Shown here: positions 42,601 through 50,809 of the stretch, piece by piece
Layout: each line of letters starts with the position of its first letter
Position numbering within the stretch: the first letter of the stretch is position 1
Origin: Enterobacter cancerogenus
GTDB lineage: Bacteria; Pseudomonadota; Gammaproteobacteria; Enterobacterales; Enterobacteriaceae
NCBI GenBank assembly: GCA_000773965.1
Contig: JRUP01000047.1
Span: 1-51,478, forward strand
Length of the DNA: 51,478 nucleotides
Direction: 5' to 3'
Program-made: the position numbers and the translations under genes
Notes under the pieces: generated by a model
The model's input: the letters and a program-made list of their open reading frames with translations, nothing else
The model's database searches: none
Told to the model about the DNA's origin: nothing

Positions 42601-43309
42601 CGCTCAGCGTTTTTTCCTGCGCCGTTAAGGCTTCAACCTGCTGCATCAGCTCTGTGCGACGCGTCTCATCCAGCAGCATCATGCCGCCAGCACGGGCGCG
42701 CAATGTCTCCAGATCGCTGCGTGCGGTGCGCCAGCGTTCGTAAATCTGCATCGAGATTTGGCCGTAAATTTCGGTGCCGGTGAGTTCTTCCAGCAGTTCG
42801 GCACGTTCGCCCGGTTTGGCGTTGAGGAAGGCGGCAAACTGGCCTTGCGACAGCATCATTGAACGGGTGAAACGGTCAAAATCGAGGCCAGAAAGGGTTT
42901 CGATGAGCTTGAGTTTGTCACCCACCTTGTCGGCCATAATCTGGTTATCCGCCACGCGCGCCAGCTCGACACGCGGTGCCTGCAATTTGCCATCCGCCTG
43001 GCCGCGTGCGCGGTTCTGGCTCCAGAAGGCGCGCCAGGCTTCGCCTTTAATCTCAAATTCTACTTCAGCCAGACATTCGGCGGTGTCACGGGTGATCAGT
43101 TCGTTTTGCGTCTGGGATAGCACGCCAAGGCGCGGCGTCTGGTGATAGAGCGCCAGGCAGATAGCATCCAGCAGTGTGGTTTTCCCCGCGCCGGTCGCGC
43201 CGGTAATGGCAAACAATCCGTTGCTGGCAAAGGGTTCACGGCGGAAATCGATAAACCATTCACCGCGCAGCGCATTGAGGTTTTTAAAGCGTAACGTCAG
43301 GATTTTCAT
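39632..43309 (-). CDS. sbcC: Nuclease subunit SbcC (Rad50-like ATPase), long form
   Basis: 1225 residues, against 1048 in E. coli. Partner of SbcD in the nuclease that cuts DNA hairpins and palindromes. Walker A GATGAGKT at 37-44; signature LSGGESFLVSLALAL and Walker B ESLFLDEGFGTLD near the C-terminus; zinc hook CPLC (C601, C604) at the centre of two long coiled coils. The coiled coils are extraordinarily rich in glutamine, which accounts for the extra length; the antisense strand accordingly shows long leucine-rich frames. sbcD overlaps by four bases (ATGA). Confidence 0.95.
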   Translation of the reverse strand: MKILTLRFKNLNALRGEWFIDFRREPFASNGLFAITGATGAGKTTLLDAICLALYHQTPRLGVLSQTQNELITRDTAECLAEVEFEIKGEAWRAFWSQNRARGQADGKLQAPRVELARVADNQIMADKVGDKLKLIETLSGLDFDRFTRSMMLSQGQFAAFLNAKPGERAELLEELTGTEIYGQISMQIYERWRTARSDLETLRARAGGMMLLDETRRTELMQQVEALTAQEKTLSEQLEQAQQQQQWLTHSQQLAQEQQQAEQANQDAEQAWQQAESDRQRLARAEPAEKLREKLQQREQLQQDQQLATQQAQQLHTQQQNAQTALQQGEKSYQTAQQGREQALADQQQLETLLTEQVIPLDQQLASRAQQLTEQQRLHAQQSQTVQQSQHALSQHLLTRERLQQQLAEQQTFRSREAAVADWGPELTRWQADIARFDEREQALTQLRAQRQQQNAQLTQQQQAIAEGNRRLQPLQQAEAQASQQRQQAEQVLTSLETEISSTSLRDALTQHQQQRAARHQLSLLAARWQSLQPQLHQRQQKLTLLQQQHQQDERALQALRDDYKRENQTLLDLRKICELERTIAQLADERARLQPDQPCPLCGSCQHPAIAQYQQLQPGENQQRLAAQEALVNKLKESGTAKSEQHKLSLQQQQVLQQDIAEFEQQLAVAREQWQAFSSELALTCTLDQQEVFTAWQQQQDAQEATQQQQLQQRENAARSLQQAKDAHLVQQQQWQQQQSAQLLAQQQLNNLQQTLDELNQRETQEHSAWQQLAQQLEQQLKAHQFALPERDARASWLATLQQRWQAWQQSERLLAELQPQLVKADSEQNNLQSNLTREQQQLETLQHALSSLQQQHAEQQQQRLQLFGDRQVSVARQQQQALLQQCEQALAQQLQLWQQAQSQLHSLNGQCEQSDSQLQAMHLRMQAAETAFNSALQQSDFADEQALRSALLDEQDIQHLRQHLQALEQQRQQQITLHQQLAQRVTAHQQQRPATLSDEVAAGIAEQLESLRLALRDNARQQGEAQQQLHSDAQQRQQQQSLLTQIADDEVELTQLGRLNDLIGSAKGDKFRRFAQGLTLDHLVWLANRQLDRLHGRYLLQRRVTDELELEVVDTWQADATRDTRTLSGGESFLVSLALALALSDLVSHKTRIESLFLDEGFGTLDAETLDTALDALDALNASGKTIGVISHVEAMKERIPVQIRVRKMNGLGYSKLELPGE

Positions 43310-44517
43310 GCAGACGGGTTCTCCAGCGCGGCGAGGGTGGTGCGGAACAGTTGGGTGAGCTGTTCGGCTTGTTCGGCATCCAACTGATCTTCCTGCGCCA
43401 GACGGCGGGCGAACACTTCTTCGACTTTCAATTCGCTTAGCGTTTCATTATCCATGCGTGCCAGGCTGCGCTGACGCTGTTCACGGCTGCGGCGCACCAG
43501 CAACACTTCCACCGGCAGGGCTTCAGTCAATTGCTCAACGCGGCGCTGCAAATCGCTGAGATATTCTTGCGTGGTGATTTCAATATCGAGCCAGACGGGC
43601 TGCTCGCGATCTCCCTCGCTAAACTCGCCCAACTGTTGTTCGATCTCCGCCATTGAGCCTTTTAACATCTGCATCGGCTGGAACTGCGGGATCGGGAGGG
43701 GAGTGACGCTATCCAGCTGAGCGCTGAACTCCAGCAGGAACACGCTCTTTTCGCGGCCCAGTTCGTCAAAACTGAGCGGAATCGGTGAACCGCTGTAGCG
43801 AATATGTTCGCTGTCGGCAATGCGCTGGGCACGGTGAATATGGCCAAGGGCAATGTAATCCGCGGCGGGAAACGCCTGCGCCGGGAAGGCATCCAGCGTG
43901 CCGATATAGATATCGCGCACCGAGTCGCTTTTGATCACGCCAACGGTGGTGAGATGACCGGTGGCAATGATGGGGAGAGCGCGATCTGCCCGCTCGGCCA
44001 GCGCTGCGGCATAACACTGCTGATAATGCTGCTCAATCGCTTCCAGCAGTGAGATCTGCTTCTCGCGCCCGGATTGTCCCGCCTGGCTGCGCAAAATATC
44101 GCGCGGACGTAAATAGGGAATAGCGCACAGCAGTGCGCCCGGCGTGCCATCGCGTTGATGCAGCGTCAGCACCTGCTGTTCGCCCTGTGGTGTGGCGCTG
44201 GTGATCACTCGCGTATTTAAACAGGCGAGTAACTCGCGTGATTCATTCAGGGTCGCGACGGAATCATGGTTGCCCGCCAGCACAATCAGCTCACAGTGCG
44301 TCGGCTGTAGCGCCACCACGAAGCGGTTAAACATTTCACGCGCATAGCTCGGTGGCGAACCGGTATCAAACAGGTCTCCCGCGATGATTAAGGCATCCAC
44401 CTGATGCTGGGTAATCTGTGCCAGCAGCCAGTCCAGGAAGGCCTGATGCTCGGCCGCCCGGCTTTTGCTGTAAAAGAACTGACCGAGATGCCAATCCGCG
44501 GTGTGAATGATGCGCAT
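43306..44517 (-). CDS. sbcD: Nuclease subunit SbcD (Mre11-like)
   Basis: 403 residues (E. coli 400) from the ATG at 44517, with GGGAG five bases upstream; an in-frame start at 44598 is rejected because it lies in the upstream control region. The calcineurin-type phosphoesterase motifs are complete: HTADWHLGQ, AGDLFDTGSPP, LAGNHDS, ATGHLTTVG and LGHIHRAQ. Acts with SbcC as an ATP-dependent exonuclease and hairpin endonuclease. First gene of sbcDC, divergent from phoB as in E. coli. Confidence 0.96.
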   Translation of the reverse strand: MRIIHTADWHLGQFFYSKSRAAEHQAFLDWLLAQITQHQVDALIIAGDLFDTGSPPSYAREMFNRFVVALQPTHCELIVLAGNHDSVATLNESRELLACLNTRVITSATPQGEQQVLTLHQRDGTPGALLCAIPYLRPRDILRSQAGQSGREKQISLLEAIEQHYQQCYAAALAERADRALPIIATGHLTTVGVIKSDSVRDIYIGTLDAFPAQAFPAADYIALGHIHRAQRIADSEHIRYSGSPIPLSFDELGREKSVFLLEFSAQLDSVTPLPIPQFQPMQMLKGSMAEIEQQLGEFSEGDREQPVWLDIEITTQEYLSDLQRRVEQLTEALPVEVLLVRRSREQRQRSLARMDNETLSELKVEEVFARRLAQEDQLDAEQAEQLTQLFRTTLAALENPSA

Positions 44518-44633
44518 GAATACTCCCTGCTTCGTTAAGCGAAGGCGAATTATAACCTCTTCAGATCGCAAAGAAAAAAAAGCGATAATCGTTGTCACAT
44601 TTCTGTTTTTTAACTATTTATCATAGGTCGGGT

Positions 44634-44667
44634 TTTTCATAAAAGTGTCATAAAACTGACGCATAAT
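44634..44667 (+). promoter_or_regulatory. Pho box and -10 region of phoBR
   Basis: TTTTCAT-AAAA-GTGTCAT-AAAA-CTGACGC: three 7-base repeats with 11-bp periodicity (starts at 44634, 44645 and 44656), as at the autoregulated phoB promoter of E. coli. CATAAT at 44662-44667 serves as the -10. Confidence 0.88.
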
Positions 44668-44714
44668 GGCGCCGCAAATCCCAGTGACCTATTGTCACAA
44701 AAGCAGGAGTTATA

Positions 44715-45404
44715 ATGGCTAAGCGCATTTTGGTTGTGGAAGACGAAGCTCCCATCCGTGAAATGTTATGTTTCGTGCTGGAACAGAATGATTACCAGCC
44801 TATTGAGGCAGAAGACTATGACAGCGCGATTGGTAAGCTGATCGAACCCTGGCCTGATTTAATTCTGCTGGATTGGATGTTGCCTGGCGGCAGCGGTATT
44901 CAGTTTATTAAACATTTGAAACGTGAAGCCATGACGCGCGACATCCCGGTGATGATGCTGACGGCACGCGGTGAAGAAGAGGATCGCGTACGCGGTCTGG
45001 AAGTCGGCGCCGATGACTACATCACTAAGCCTTTCTCACCGAAAGAGCTGATGGCACGTATCAAAGCGGTGATGCGCCGTATTTCACCGATGGCGGTGGA
45101 AGAGGTGATTGAGATGCAGGGCCTGAGCCTGGATCCTTCCTCACATCGCGTGATGTCGGAAAGTACCCCGCTGGAAATGGGACCCACCGAATATAAATTA
45201 CTGCACTTCTTTATGACGCACCCGGAGCGTGTTTACAGCCGCGAACAGCTGCTGAACCATGTATGGGGCACCAACGTCTACGTGGAAGATCGTACCGTTG
45301 ATGTGCATATCCGTCGTTTACGTAAAGCACTGGAAGTATCTGGCCACGATCGCATGGTTCAAACCGTACGCGGAACAGGGTATCGTTTCTCTGCCCGCTA
45401 CTAA
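44715..45404 (+). CDS. phoB: Phosphate response regulator PhoB
   Basis: 229 residues, the same as E. coli. Receiver domain with the acidic pocket E9/D10, phosphoacceptor D53 (LILLDWMLPGG) and conserved K in DYITKPFSP; OmpR-type winged helix C-terminal domain (YKLLHFFMTHPERVYSREQL, RTVDVHIRRLRKAL). Activates the Pho regulon when phosphate is scarce by binding Pho boxes such as that at 44634. ATG with CAGGAGT upstream; phoR follows after 15 bp. Confidence 0.98.
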   Translation: MAKRILVVEDEAPIREMLCFVLEQNDYQPIEAEDYDSAIGKLIEPWPDLILLDWMLPGGSGIQFIKHLKREAMTRDIPVMMLTARGEEEDRVRGLEVGADDYITKPFSPKELMARIKAVMRRISPMAVEEVIEMQGLSLDPSSHRVMSESTPLEMGPTEYKLLHFFMTHPERVYSREQLLNHVWGTNVYVEDRTVDVHIRRLRKALEVSGHDRMVQTVRGTGYRFSARY

Positions 45405-45419
45405 ACGGAGTCTTTTACC

Positions 45420-46730
45420 GTGCTGGAACGACTCTCCTGGAAGAGATTATTGACTGAGCTGGCGCTGGTCTGTTTGCCCGCGCTGGTGCTTGGTCTGTTG
45501 TTCGGTTATCTGCCCTGGCTACTGCTGATCGCGGTGTCGGGTGTGATGTTTTGGCACTTTAGAAATCTGATGCGTCTGTCGCACTGGCTGTGGGTCGATC
45601 GTTCCATGACGCCGCCCGCCGGTCGCGGTAGCTGGGAGCCCTTGTTCTACGGCTTGTACCAGATGCAACTGCGTAACCGCCGTCGACGTCGCGAGCTGGG
45701 TAATCTGATTAAGCGCTTTCGTAGCGGCGCGGAATCCCTGCCGGATGCAGTGATCCTGACCACCGAAGAGGGCACCATTTTCTGGTGCAACGGGCTGGCA
45801 CAACAGCATCTCGGGCTGCGCTGGCCGGAAGATAATGGCCAGAACATCCTCAACTTGCTGCGCTATCCTGAGTTTTCCCGCTATATTCGCCAACGCGATT
45901 TTGACAAGCCGCTGACGCTGGTGCTGAACAATCAACATCATATGGAATTCCGTGTGATGCCCTATAGCGAAGGGCAGTGGTTGATGGTGGCGCGCGATGT
46001 CACCCAAATGCACCAGCTGGAAGGGGCGCGGCGTAACTTCTTTGCCAACGTCAGTCATGAACTGCGTACGCCGTTAACGGTGCTGCAGGGCTATCTGGAG
46101 ATGATGGACGATGCGGCGATGAACGAGCGCACGCGCGGCAAGGCGTTGCACACCATGCAGGAGCAAACGCGCCGCATGGATAGCCTGGTGAAACAGCTGC
46201 TGACCCTGTCGCGTATCGAGGCCGCACCGGCTATCGATCTCAAAGAGACGGTGGATGTTCCGGGCATGCTGCAACTGTTGCAGCGCGAGGCGGAAACGCT
46301 CAGCCAGGGCCGGCACAGCATCCATTTCCGCACCGATCCGCACCTCAAAGTCTTCGGTAATGATGAACAGCTGCGCAGCGCCATTTCCAATCTGGTGTAC
46401 AACGCGGTGAATCACACGCCGGAAGGGACGCGCCTCGATATTAGCTGGCTGCGTAACAAAGAGGGCGCGGAGTTCAAAGTGTGCGATAACGGACCGGGGA
46501 TCAGCGAGGAGCATTTGCCGCGCCTCACCGAGCGTTTCTATCGGGTGGATAAAGCCCGATCGCGCGCCACCGGCGGCAGTGGCTTAGGGCTGGCGATCGT
46601 TAAGCATGCATTGAGCCACCATAATGCACGGCTGGAAATCACCAGTATTCCGCATCAGGAAACCTGTTTTAGTTTCGTGCTGCCGCCACGTTTGATTGTG
46701 GCGAAGAGCGTGCACAGTAAGGTCAGTTAA
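45420..46730 (+). CDS. phoR: Phosphate sensor kinase PhoR
   Basis: 436 residues (E. coli 431) from a GTG. Two N-terminal hydrophobic segments (LLTELALVCLPALVLGLLFG and the following stretch), charged linker, PAS domain about 95-190 (FWCNGLAQQHLGLRWPEDNG), then the kinase core: phosphorylated H213 in SHELRTPLT, N box SAISNLVYNAVNHTPEG, G1 VCDNGPGIS and G2 GGSGLGLAIVKH. Senses phosphate status through PstSCAB/PhoU and acts on PhoB. Cotranscribed with phoB. Confidence 0.98.
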   Translation: MLERLSWKRLLTELALVCLPALVLGLLFGYLPWLLLIAVSGVMFWHFRNLMRLSHWLWVDRSMTPPAGRGSWEPLFYGLYQMQLRNRRRRRELGNLIKRFRSGAESLPDAVILTTEEGTIFWCNGLAQQHLGLRWPEDNGQNILNLLRYPEFSRYIRQRDFDKPLTLVLNNQHHMEFRVMPYSEGQWLMVARDVTQMHQLEGARRNFFANVSHELRTPLTVLQGYLEMMDDAAMNERTRGKALHTMQEQTRRMDSLVKQLLTLSRIEAAPAIDLKETVDVPGMLQLLQREAETLSQGRHSIHFRTDPHLKVFGNDEQLRSAISNLVYNAVNHTPEGTRLDISWLRNKEGAEFKVCDNGPGISEEHLPRLTERFYRVDKARSRATGGSGLGLAIVKHALSHHNARLEITSIPHQETCFSFVLPPRLIVAKSVHSKVS

Positions 46731-46822
46731 GCACGATGAAGTGGCGCAATTGATTGCGTGATGAATCGCGGCGCGACAGAATGTGCAGTTCAATGTTCCT
46801 GACCTGATTGACGGAAGACCTG

Positions 46823-47743
46823 ATGAAATCGCTGTTGCTGTTCACGTTGCTGCTGTGCTCTACGCTGGCACAAAGCCAACAAACCATGCTCACCGGCAAT
46901 TTGAGCAGCGTCGGTTCCGACACCCTCGGCTATCTGATGACCTTATGGGGCGAGGATTTCAGCCGCCAGTCACCGGGCGTTAACGTTCAGGTGCAGGCGG
47001 CTGGATCCTCAACCGCACCCACCGCGCTGGCGGCAGGCGCAGCCCAGCTCGGGGCGATGAGCCGCCCGATGCAAATTGATGAACGCCAACTGTTTACCTC
47101 GCGCTACGGCTATCCCCCGCTGGCGGTGCCGGTGGCGATGGATGCGCTGGTGGTAGTGGTGAATCAGGACAACCCGCTAACGCGTATCGATCAACCGCAA
47201 CTCGATGCCCTTTTCTCTGTCACTCGTCTGTGTGGTGCGCACTCGGTGCCGCAGCACTGGGGCGATCTTGGCCTCAACCAGGGAGATTGGGCGCGACGCA
47301 GTATTCAGCGTTTTGGTCGTAATTCGGCATCAGGCACCTGGGGCTTCTTCAAGCAGCAGGCGCTGTGTAAAGGGGATTTCCGCTCGGACGTCGCGGAGTT
47401 TCCCGGCTCGGCGGCGGTGGTGCAGGCCGTCGCGGCAACACCCAACAGCATTGGTTATGCCAGTTTTGGTTTTCACCTCAGCGGCGTGAAGATGGTGCCC
47501 ATCGTCACTGCCAGCGGCGATAGCGTGATGCCGGACGCCGAAACCATTCGCAGCGGCCGCTATCCATGGTCGCGTCCGCTCTATATTTACGTCAATAAAG
47601 CGCCGGGTAAACCGCTGCCGCCGCTGGTGAATGCGTTCTTGCATCAGGTGTTATCGCCAGCAGGGCAGCGCCGGGTAACCGAGGCTGGTTATCTGCCGCT
47701 TTCCGACAGCCAGATGGCCCAGGCACGCGCCGCCATTGAGTAA
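46823..47743 (+). CDS. PstS-like phosphate-binding protein, orphan
   Basis: 306 residues with a signal peptide (KSLLLFTLLLCSTLAQS). The mature part has PstS-type ligand features: LSSVGSDTLGYLM at the N-terminus, AAGSSTAPTALAAG, FGRNSASGTWGFFK, which matches the phosphate-contacting R-x-x-x-S-G-T region, and GSAAVVQAVAATPNSIGYAS. Two cysteines (C141-type in TRLCGAH and QALCKGD) may form a disulfide. No permease or ATPase gene is adjacent, so it must work with a transporter elsewhere or act as a sensor or scavenger. It follows phoR by 92 bp in the same direction; this gene is absent from the E. coli phoR-brnQ interval. Confidence 0.85.
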   Translation: MKSLLLFTLLLCSTLAQSQQTMLTGNLSSVGSDTLGYLMTLWGEDFSRQSPGVNVQVQAAGSSTAPTALAAGAAQLGAMSRPMQIDERQLFTSRYGYPPLAVPVAMDALVVVVNQDNPLTRIDQPQLDALFSVTRLCGAHSVPQHWGDLGLNQGDWARRSIQRFGRNSASGTWGFFKQQALCKGDFRSDVAEFPGSAAVVQAVAATPNSIGYASFGFHLSGVKMVPIVTASGDSVMPDAETIRSGRYPWSRPLYIYVNKAPGKPLPPLVNAFLHQVLSPAGQRRVTEAGYLPLSDSQMAQARAAIE

Positions 47744-47842
47744 AATTGAAGAACGAACATCCGATCATGAATTTTATTCAAGTCACCTGAATTTTCTTCC
47801 ATTGCCCAATTTGTTTCAGCATGTCACTCTTTCTGGACATTT

Positions 47843-47858
47843 AGCCATCCAGATGGCT
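47843..47858. promoter_or_regulatory. Possible MetJ operator before the MetE-like gene
   Basis: AGCCATCCAGATGGCT is a 7-bp inverted repeat that reads as two adjacent 8-bp met boxes (consensus AGACGTCT) with 5 and 6 matches. MetJ binds such tandem boxes cooperatively. It lies 59 bp before the start of a methionine-synthesis-type gene, which supports the reading. Confidence 0.45.
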
Positions 47859-47916
47859 ATAAATAACCGGATGAAATTATACCCTGACGCAATTATGCGT
47901 TTAGCCAGGAGTGAAC

Positions 47917-49020
47917 ATGCCACAACAACAACCGTTCCGTGCCGATACCGTCGGCAGTTTTCTGCGCCCTGCAGCGATCAAGCAAGCGCGCGTGCAGTTT
48001 GCCAATGGCGAGTTCACGGCTGAGCAGCTGCGTCAGGTAGAAGATAAAGAAATCCGCCATGTGGTCGAGCAGCAACGCGCCAACGGCCTGCAGGTGGTCA
48101 CCGACGGCGAGTTCCGTCGCGCCTGGTGGCACTTTGACTTCTTTGGCGATCTGCAAGGCGTTGAGCTGTTTGAAGCGGAGCAGGGCATCCAGTTCAACGG
48201 CGTGCAAACCAAAGCGCACGGCGTGAAAGTCACCGGCAAGGTGGCCTTTAATCCACATCACCCGATGCTGGATCACTTCCGCTTCCTGAAAAGCATTGCG
48301 GGCGACGCCGTGGCGAAGATGACCATCCCAAGCCCAAGCGTGCTGCACTTCCGCGGCGGGCGTAAGGTGATTGATGCCACCGTCTATCCCGATCTGAAAG
48401 AGTACTTTGCTGACCTGGCGCAGACTTACAAAGATGCGATCGCGGCTTTCTACGCGGCGGGCTGCCGTTTTCTGCAGCTGGATGACACCGTTTGGGCCTA
48501 TCTGTGCTCATCAGATCAGCAGCAGCAAATCCGTGAGCGCGGTGAAGATCCGCAGGAACTGGCGCGTATTTACGCTGAGGTGCTGAACAAAGCGCTGGAA
48601 GATAAACCAGCTGACCTGACCATTGGTCTGCATGTGTGTCGCGGTAACTTCCGCTCAACCTGGATTTCCGAAGGGGGCTATGAGCCGGTGGCCGAGATTC
48701 TGTTTGGTCAGGTGAATATCGATGCTTACTTCCTCGAATATGACAACGAGCGTTCCGGTGGTTTTGAGCCGCTGCGCTTTATTAAACCCGGCCATCAACA
48801 AGTGGTATTGGGTCTGATCACGACTAAGAACGGTGAACTGGAAGATCCGGAGCAGGTGAAAGCGCGCCTGCAGGAAGCTTCGCAGTTCGTTAGCCTGAAC
48901 CAGATTTGCCTCAGCCCACAGTGTGGCTTTGCTTCAACGGAAGAGGGCAACAGCCTGACGGAAGCGCAACAGTGGCAGAAGATTCGTCTGGTGGTCGATA
49001 TCGCCAATCAGGTGTGGTGA
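47917..49020 (+). CDS. MetE C-domain-like methyltransferase (cobalamin-independent methionine synthase type II family)
   Basis: 367 residues from the ATG at 47917 with AGGAGT four bases upstream. Single barrel of the MetE C-terminal type: RADTVGSFLRPAAIK at the start, VTDGEFRRAWWHFDF, LQLDDTVWAYL, LHVCRGNFRSTW with the zinc-ligand H and C, and LSPQCGFAST with the last zinc cysteine. The catalytic E in EYDNERSGGFEPLRF is also present. The family (YxjG/YxjH and relatives) makes methionine from homocysteine with a methyl donor that is not always methyltetrahydrofolate. No metF is adjacent; the met-box-like site upstream suggests methionine control. Confidence 0.88.
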   Translation: MPQQQPFRADTVGSFLRPAAIKQARVQFANGEFTAEQLRQVEDKEIRHVVEQQRANGLQVVTDGEFRRAWWHFDFFGDLQGVELFEAEQGIQFNGVQTKAHGVKVTGKVAFNPHHPMLDHFRFLKSIAGDAVAKMTIPSPSVLHFRGGRKVIDATVYPDLKEYFADLAQTYKDAIAAFYAAGCRFLQLDDTVWAYLCSSDQQQQIRERGEDPQELARIYAEVLNKALEDKPADLTIGLHVCRGNFRSTWISEGGYEPVAEILFGQVNIDAYFLEYDNERSGGFEPLRFIKPGHQQVVLGLITTKNGELEDPEQVKARLQEASQFVSLNQICLSPQCGFASTEEGNSLTEAQQWQKIRLVVDIANQVW

Positions 49021-49040
49021 TGCTGTAAACTTGTGCAAAC

Positions 49041-49062
49041 AGGCGCGTAAATCGCGCCTTTT
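49041..49062 (+). terminator. Rho-independent terminator after the MetE-like gene
   Basis: Stem AGGCGCG / CGCGCCT, loop TAAAT, followed by TTT. Confidence 0.8.
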
Positions 49063-49422
49063 GTGCATTTTAAAGCCTGGTTTTGCGAGGAGATCTCCCG
49101 TGATGCGGAAACTTTAAGCAAATCATCTGAGGTGTTTTCACGCTATTCCCCGCTGATACACTGCTTTGCGTCACTTTCTTGTTATATCCTTCTGGTTTTC
49201 CGATCCCGTATTGCCTTTCTTCGCTATAAACGTTTTAATTTGCGCCGTTGTCGATTTATCCCTCTGCGAACAGAAGAAAAGTAGATTAAATCACCTGCGC
49301 TTTAACGATTAGGCCCGCATAACGCTCTGAACTCATCAGATAAGCCTTTGTTTTTGTGCATGCAGAGGACAACACGCACTCAACTTCCACCGCAACATCA
49401 GCTACAGGCAGTACAGAAGTTT
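49063..49422. other. Long leader/promoter region of brnQ, no gene seen
   Basis: 360 bp before the brnQ start. A 73-codon frame at 49063-49284 has no ribosome site and a composition unlike a protein. The stretch is more AT-rich than its surroundings and must hold the brnQ promoter; I see no clear operator or riboswitch. Confidence 0.4.
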
Positions 49423-50742
49423 ATGACACATCGTTTAACCTCCAAGGATATCCTGGCGCTGGGCTTCATGACGTTTGCCCTGTTCGTAGGCGCAGGAAAC
49501 ATTATCTTTCCACCGATGGTGGGGATTCAGTCTGGCGAACACGTCTGGGTTGCCGCTTTCGGCTTTCTGATTACGGCCGTTGGCTTGCCGGTGATGACCG
49601 TTATCGCCCTGGCGCGCGTGGGCGGCGGCATTGATGCTCTCAGCTCACCAATTGGCAAAGCCGCAGGTCTGTTGCTGGCAACGGTTTGCTACCTGGCGGT
49701 CGGTCCGCTCTTTGCTACGCCGCGTACGGCGACCGTGTCGTTTGAAGTGGGGATTGCTCCGCTGACCGGTGATGGCGCGCTGCCGCTGTTTATCTACAGC
49801 CTGATTTACTTTGCGCTGGTGATTGGCATTTCCTTGTATCCTGGCAAATTGCTGGACACCGTCGGCCACTTTCTCGCTCCGCTGAAAATCGTGGCGCTGA
49901 CCATTCTCGGTCTGGCAGCACTGCTGTGGCCGGCCGGTGGTATCGCGCCTGCTACGGCTGATTACCAGCGTGCGGCCTTCTCCAGCGGCTTCGTTAACGG
50001 CTATCTGACCATGGATACGCTGGGTGCGCTGGTGTTTGGTATTGTTATCGTCAATGCGGCACGTTCCCGCGGTGTTGAAGATGCGAAACTGCTGACCCGT
50101 TATACCATGCTGGCGGGCGTGATTGCCGGTGTTGGCTTGACGCTGGTGTATCTGAGCCTGTTCAAACTCGGTTCTGGCAGTGCTGGCCTGGTTGATCAGA
50201 ATGCCAATGGTGCAGCGATTCTGCATGCGTATGTGCAGCAGACCTTTGGCGGCATGGGCAGCTTCTTCCTGGCAGCACTGATCTTCGTGGCTTGCATGGT
50301 CACGGCGGTTGGCCTGACCTGCGCCTGTGCAGAATTCTTTGCGCAATACCTGCCGTTGTCGTATAAGACGCTGGTGTTTATTCTGGGTCTGTTCTCGATG
50401 GTGGTGTCGAATCTCGGCCTGAGCCACTTGATTCAGATCTCGATTCCGGTGCTGACGGCGATTTATCCACCGTGCATCGTGCTGGTGGTGCTGAGCTTCA
50501 CCCTGAAATGGTGGAATAAGAGCGCGCGTATTATCGCGCCAACCATGCTGGTGAGCCTGCTGTTTGGCATCGTTGATGCCATCAAAACCACCAATTTTAA
50601 AGATGTGCTGCCGCTGTTCAGTCAGCACCTGCCACTGGCCGATCAGGGACTTTCCTGGTTGCCGCCATCGTTGGTGATGCTGGTGATTGCCGCGGTGGTC
50701 GATCGGGCAAAAGGACGCGAACAGGTCGCTGCCCACTCGTAA
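49423..50742 (+). CDS. brnQ: Branched-chain amino acid transporter BrnQ (LIV-II)
   Basis: 439 residues, the same as E. coli BrnQ. Sodium- or proton-coupled uptake of leucine, isoleucine and valine in the inner membrane. Twelve hydrophobic segments; conserved stretches LGFMTFALFVGAGNIIFPPM, CYLAVGPLFATPRTATVSFE and TCACAEFFAQY. I chose the ATG at 49423 because it matches E. coli (MTH...); an in-frame start at 49348 would add 25 residues with no membrane signal. Followed by a terminator and proY, as in E. coli. Confidence 0.96.
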   Translation: MTHRLTSKDILALGFMTFALFVGAGNIIFPPMVGIQSGEHVWVAAFGFLITAVGLPVMTVIALARVGGGIDALSSPIGKAAGLLLATVCYLAVGPLFATPRTATVSFEVGIAPLTGDGALPLFIYSLIYFALVIGISLYPGKLLDTVGHFLAPLKIVALTILGLAALLWPAGGIAPATADYQRAAFSSGFVNGYLTMDTLGALVFGIVIVNAARSRGVEDAKLLTRYTMLAGVIAGVGLTLVYLSLFKLGSGSAGLVDQNANGAAILHAYVQQTFGGMGSFFLAALIFVACMVTAVGLTCACAEFFAQYLPLSYKTLVFILGLFSMVVSNLGLSHLIQISIPVLTAIYPPCIVLVVLSFTLKWWNKSARIIAPTMLVSLLFGIVDAIKTTNFKDVLPLFSQHLPLADQGLSWLPPSLVMLVIAAVVDRAKGREQVAAHS

Positions 50743-50762
50743 TCGACATTGCTGTTAATTTC

Positions 50763-50788
50763 AACCACGGGCTTGCCCGTGGTTTTTT
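50763..50788 (+). terminator. Rho-independent terminator between brnQ and proY
   Basis: Stem AACCACGGG / CCCGTGGTT with loop CTTG, then a T tail. proY starts only 22 bp further on, so it probably has its own promoter or depends on readthrough. Confidence 0.9.
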
Positions 50789-50809
50789 CATTTACAAGGT
50801 ATTGGTGTT

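Noticed and set aside
40181..42628. Leucine-rich plus-strand frames opposite sbcC
   Set aside because: They arise because CAG glutamine codons read as CTG leucine on the other strand; no starts with ribosome sites.
49063..49284. A 73-codon plus-strand frame in the brnQ leader
   Set aside because: No ribosome site, odd composition and no start context; taken as untranslated leader or promoter DNA.
49645..50736. A 363-codon minus-strand frame across brnQ
   Set aside because: Antisense of a highly hydrophobic gene; the product is His/Gln/Arg-rich without any motif.
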